Origin: Isoetes taiwanensis
Lineage: Eukaryota > Streptophyta > Lycopodiopsida > Isoetales > Isoetaceae
Assembly (NCBI GenBank): GCA_021234155.1
Contig: JAJEKV010000080.1
Coordinates: forward strand, 2,835,867-2,899,866
DNA: 64,000 bases
Direction: 5' to 3'
The notes under the pieces were generated by a model, which was given only the letters and a program-made list of their open reading frames with translations, made no database searches and was not told the origin of the DNA. Below are positions 63,795-64,000 of the stretch, piece after piece. The stretch's first letter is position 1, and each line of letters starts with the position of its first letter. The translations under genes and the position numbers were made by a program.

Positions 63795-64000
63795 GAGGTG
63801 TACCTATTCAAAGATGGTCGGGCAGTTGGCAAAGGGACCATGGGAGCTAGGGAGAAATGCCACTTTAAAGACATCCCGCATGGACTTGTGAGTGTGGGTG
63901 TTCTAGCCGGTTTGAGGGGCATCATGTTCTCTTGGCCTACTCCGTAGCAAGTACCTTAGGTGAGGCATTGGGTTCCTTCATTCTCAAAGGGAAAGTGATG
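63795..64000 (+). CDS. Partial exon, DUF8039-like
   Basis: An acceptor (TTTTTTTGGTGCAG ending at 63794) opens VYLFKDGRAVGKGTMGA, H-F-K-D-I-P-H-G, VSVGVLAGLRG and SWPTP, then a stop at 63946. One frame over it continues TLGEALGSFILKGKVM to the window edge. The order (V-G-K-G, H, V-x-V, P-x-P, then T-L-G-x-A-x-G-x-F-x-x-x-K) resembles the DUF8039-type domain found in plant transposon-associated proteins. The assignment is tentative, and the frame break suggests a degenerate copy. Confidence 0.4.

Overview
The window looks like nuclear DNA from a land plant with a large, transposon-rich genome. The evidence is fragments of plant-typical families (a trichome-birefringence-like acetyltransferase exon, a DUF639 exon pair, an F-box/LRR remnant, a CBS-domain protein), GT-AG introns, and Copia elements primed by initiator tRNA-Met. 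I cannot name the species. A fern or gymnosperm is only a guess from the TE content. Few genes look intact; the clearest are the CBS-domain gene at 35.1-36.7 kb and a small secreted Gly/Cys-rich protein at 40.5 kb.

Layout. 0-10 kb: a Copia RNase H remnant, a katanin-p80-like WD40 exon, an F-box/LRR pseudogene and a small unknown ORF lying between two C-rich degenerate repeat tracts, and a DUF639 exon pair. 10.5-16.1 kb: five tandem copies of a ~993-bp satellite, then a short GAATCT-type repeat. 16.1-17.6 kb: strongly A/G-skewed DNA. 17.7-22.5 kb: a decayed L1-type LINE (endonuclease, reverse transcriptase, zf-RVT, poly-A). 24.3-27.1 kb: minus-strand gene remnants mixed with GC-rich palindromes built on GGGTTCGC/GCGAACCC. 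30.6-34.9 kb: a seven-exon gene for a Crypton/DUF3504-type tyrosine recombinase between inverted terminal sequences, with a separate retroposon in intron 5. 35.1-36.7 kb: the CBS gene. 37-43.9 kb: mostly non-coding, with a LINE zf-RVT scrap and the small secreted protein. 43.98-48.09 kb: a complete but internally wrecked Copia element with near-identical ~195-bp LTRs, the TSD AGCAC, a nested TIR element and a tRNA-like SINE head. 48.7-49.0 kb: the TBL exon.

50-64 kb is the most structured part. A minus-strand multi-exon gene, whose central part resembles the ParB/sulfiredoxin-like fold, is split by a 5.56-kb Copia element (589-bp LTRs, TSD ATTAG). Four tandem arrays with unrelated units of 72, ~73, ~67 and 104 bp all carry the same ~22-bp palindrome (arms AAATTGGGCG and CGCCCAATTT around two bases). 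They lie beyond the 3' end of the ParB-like gene, inside an intron, beyond its 5' end, and further upstream.

The strongest candidates for something undescribed are the Crypton-like tyrosine recombinase element in a plant genome, the palindrome shared by unrelated tandem arrays (with a parallel GGGTTCGC family at 25.6-27 kb), and the ParB-like gene hit by Copia. Family assignments come from motif recognition by eye; no database search was possible.
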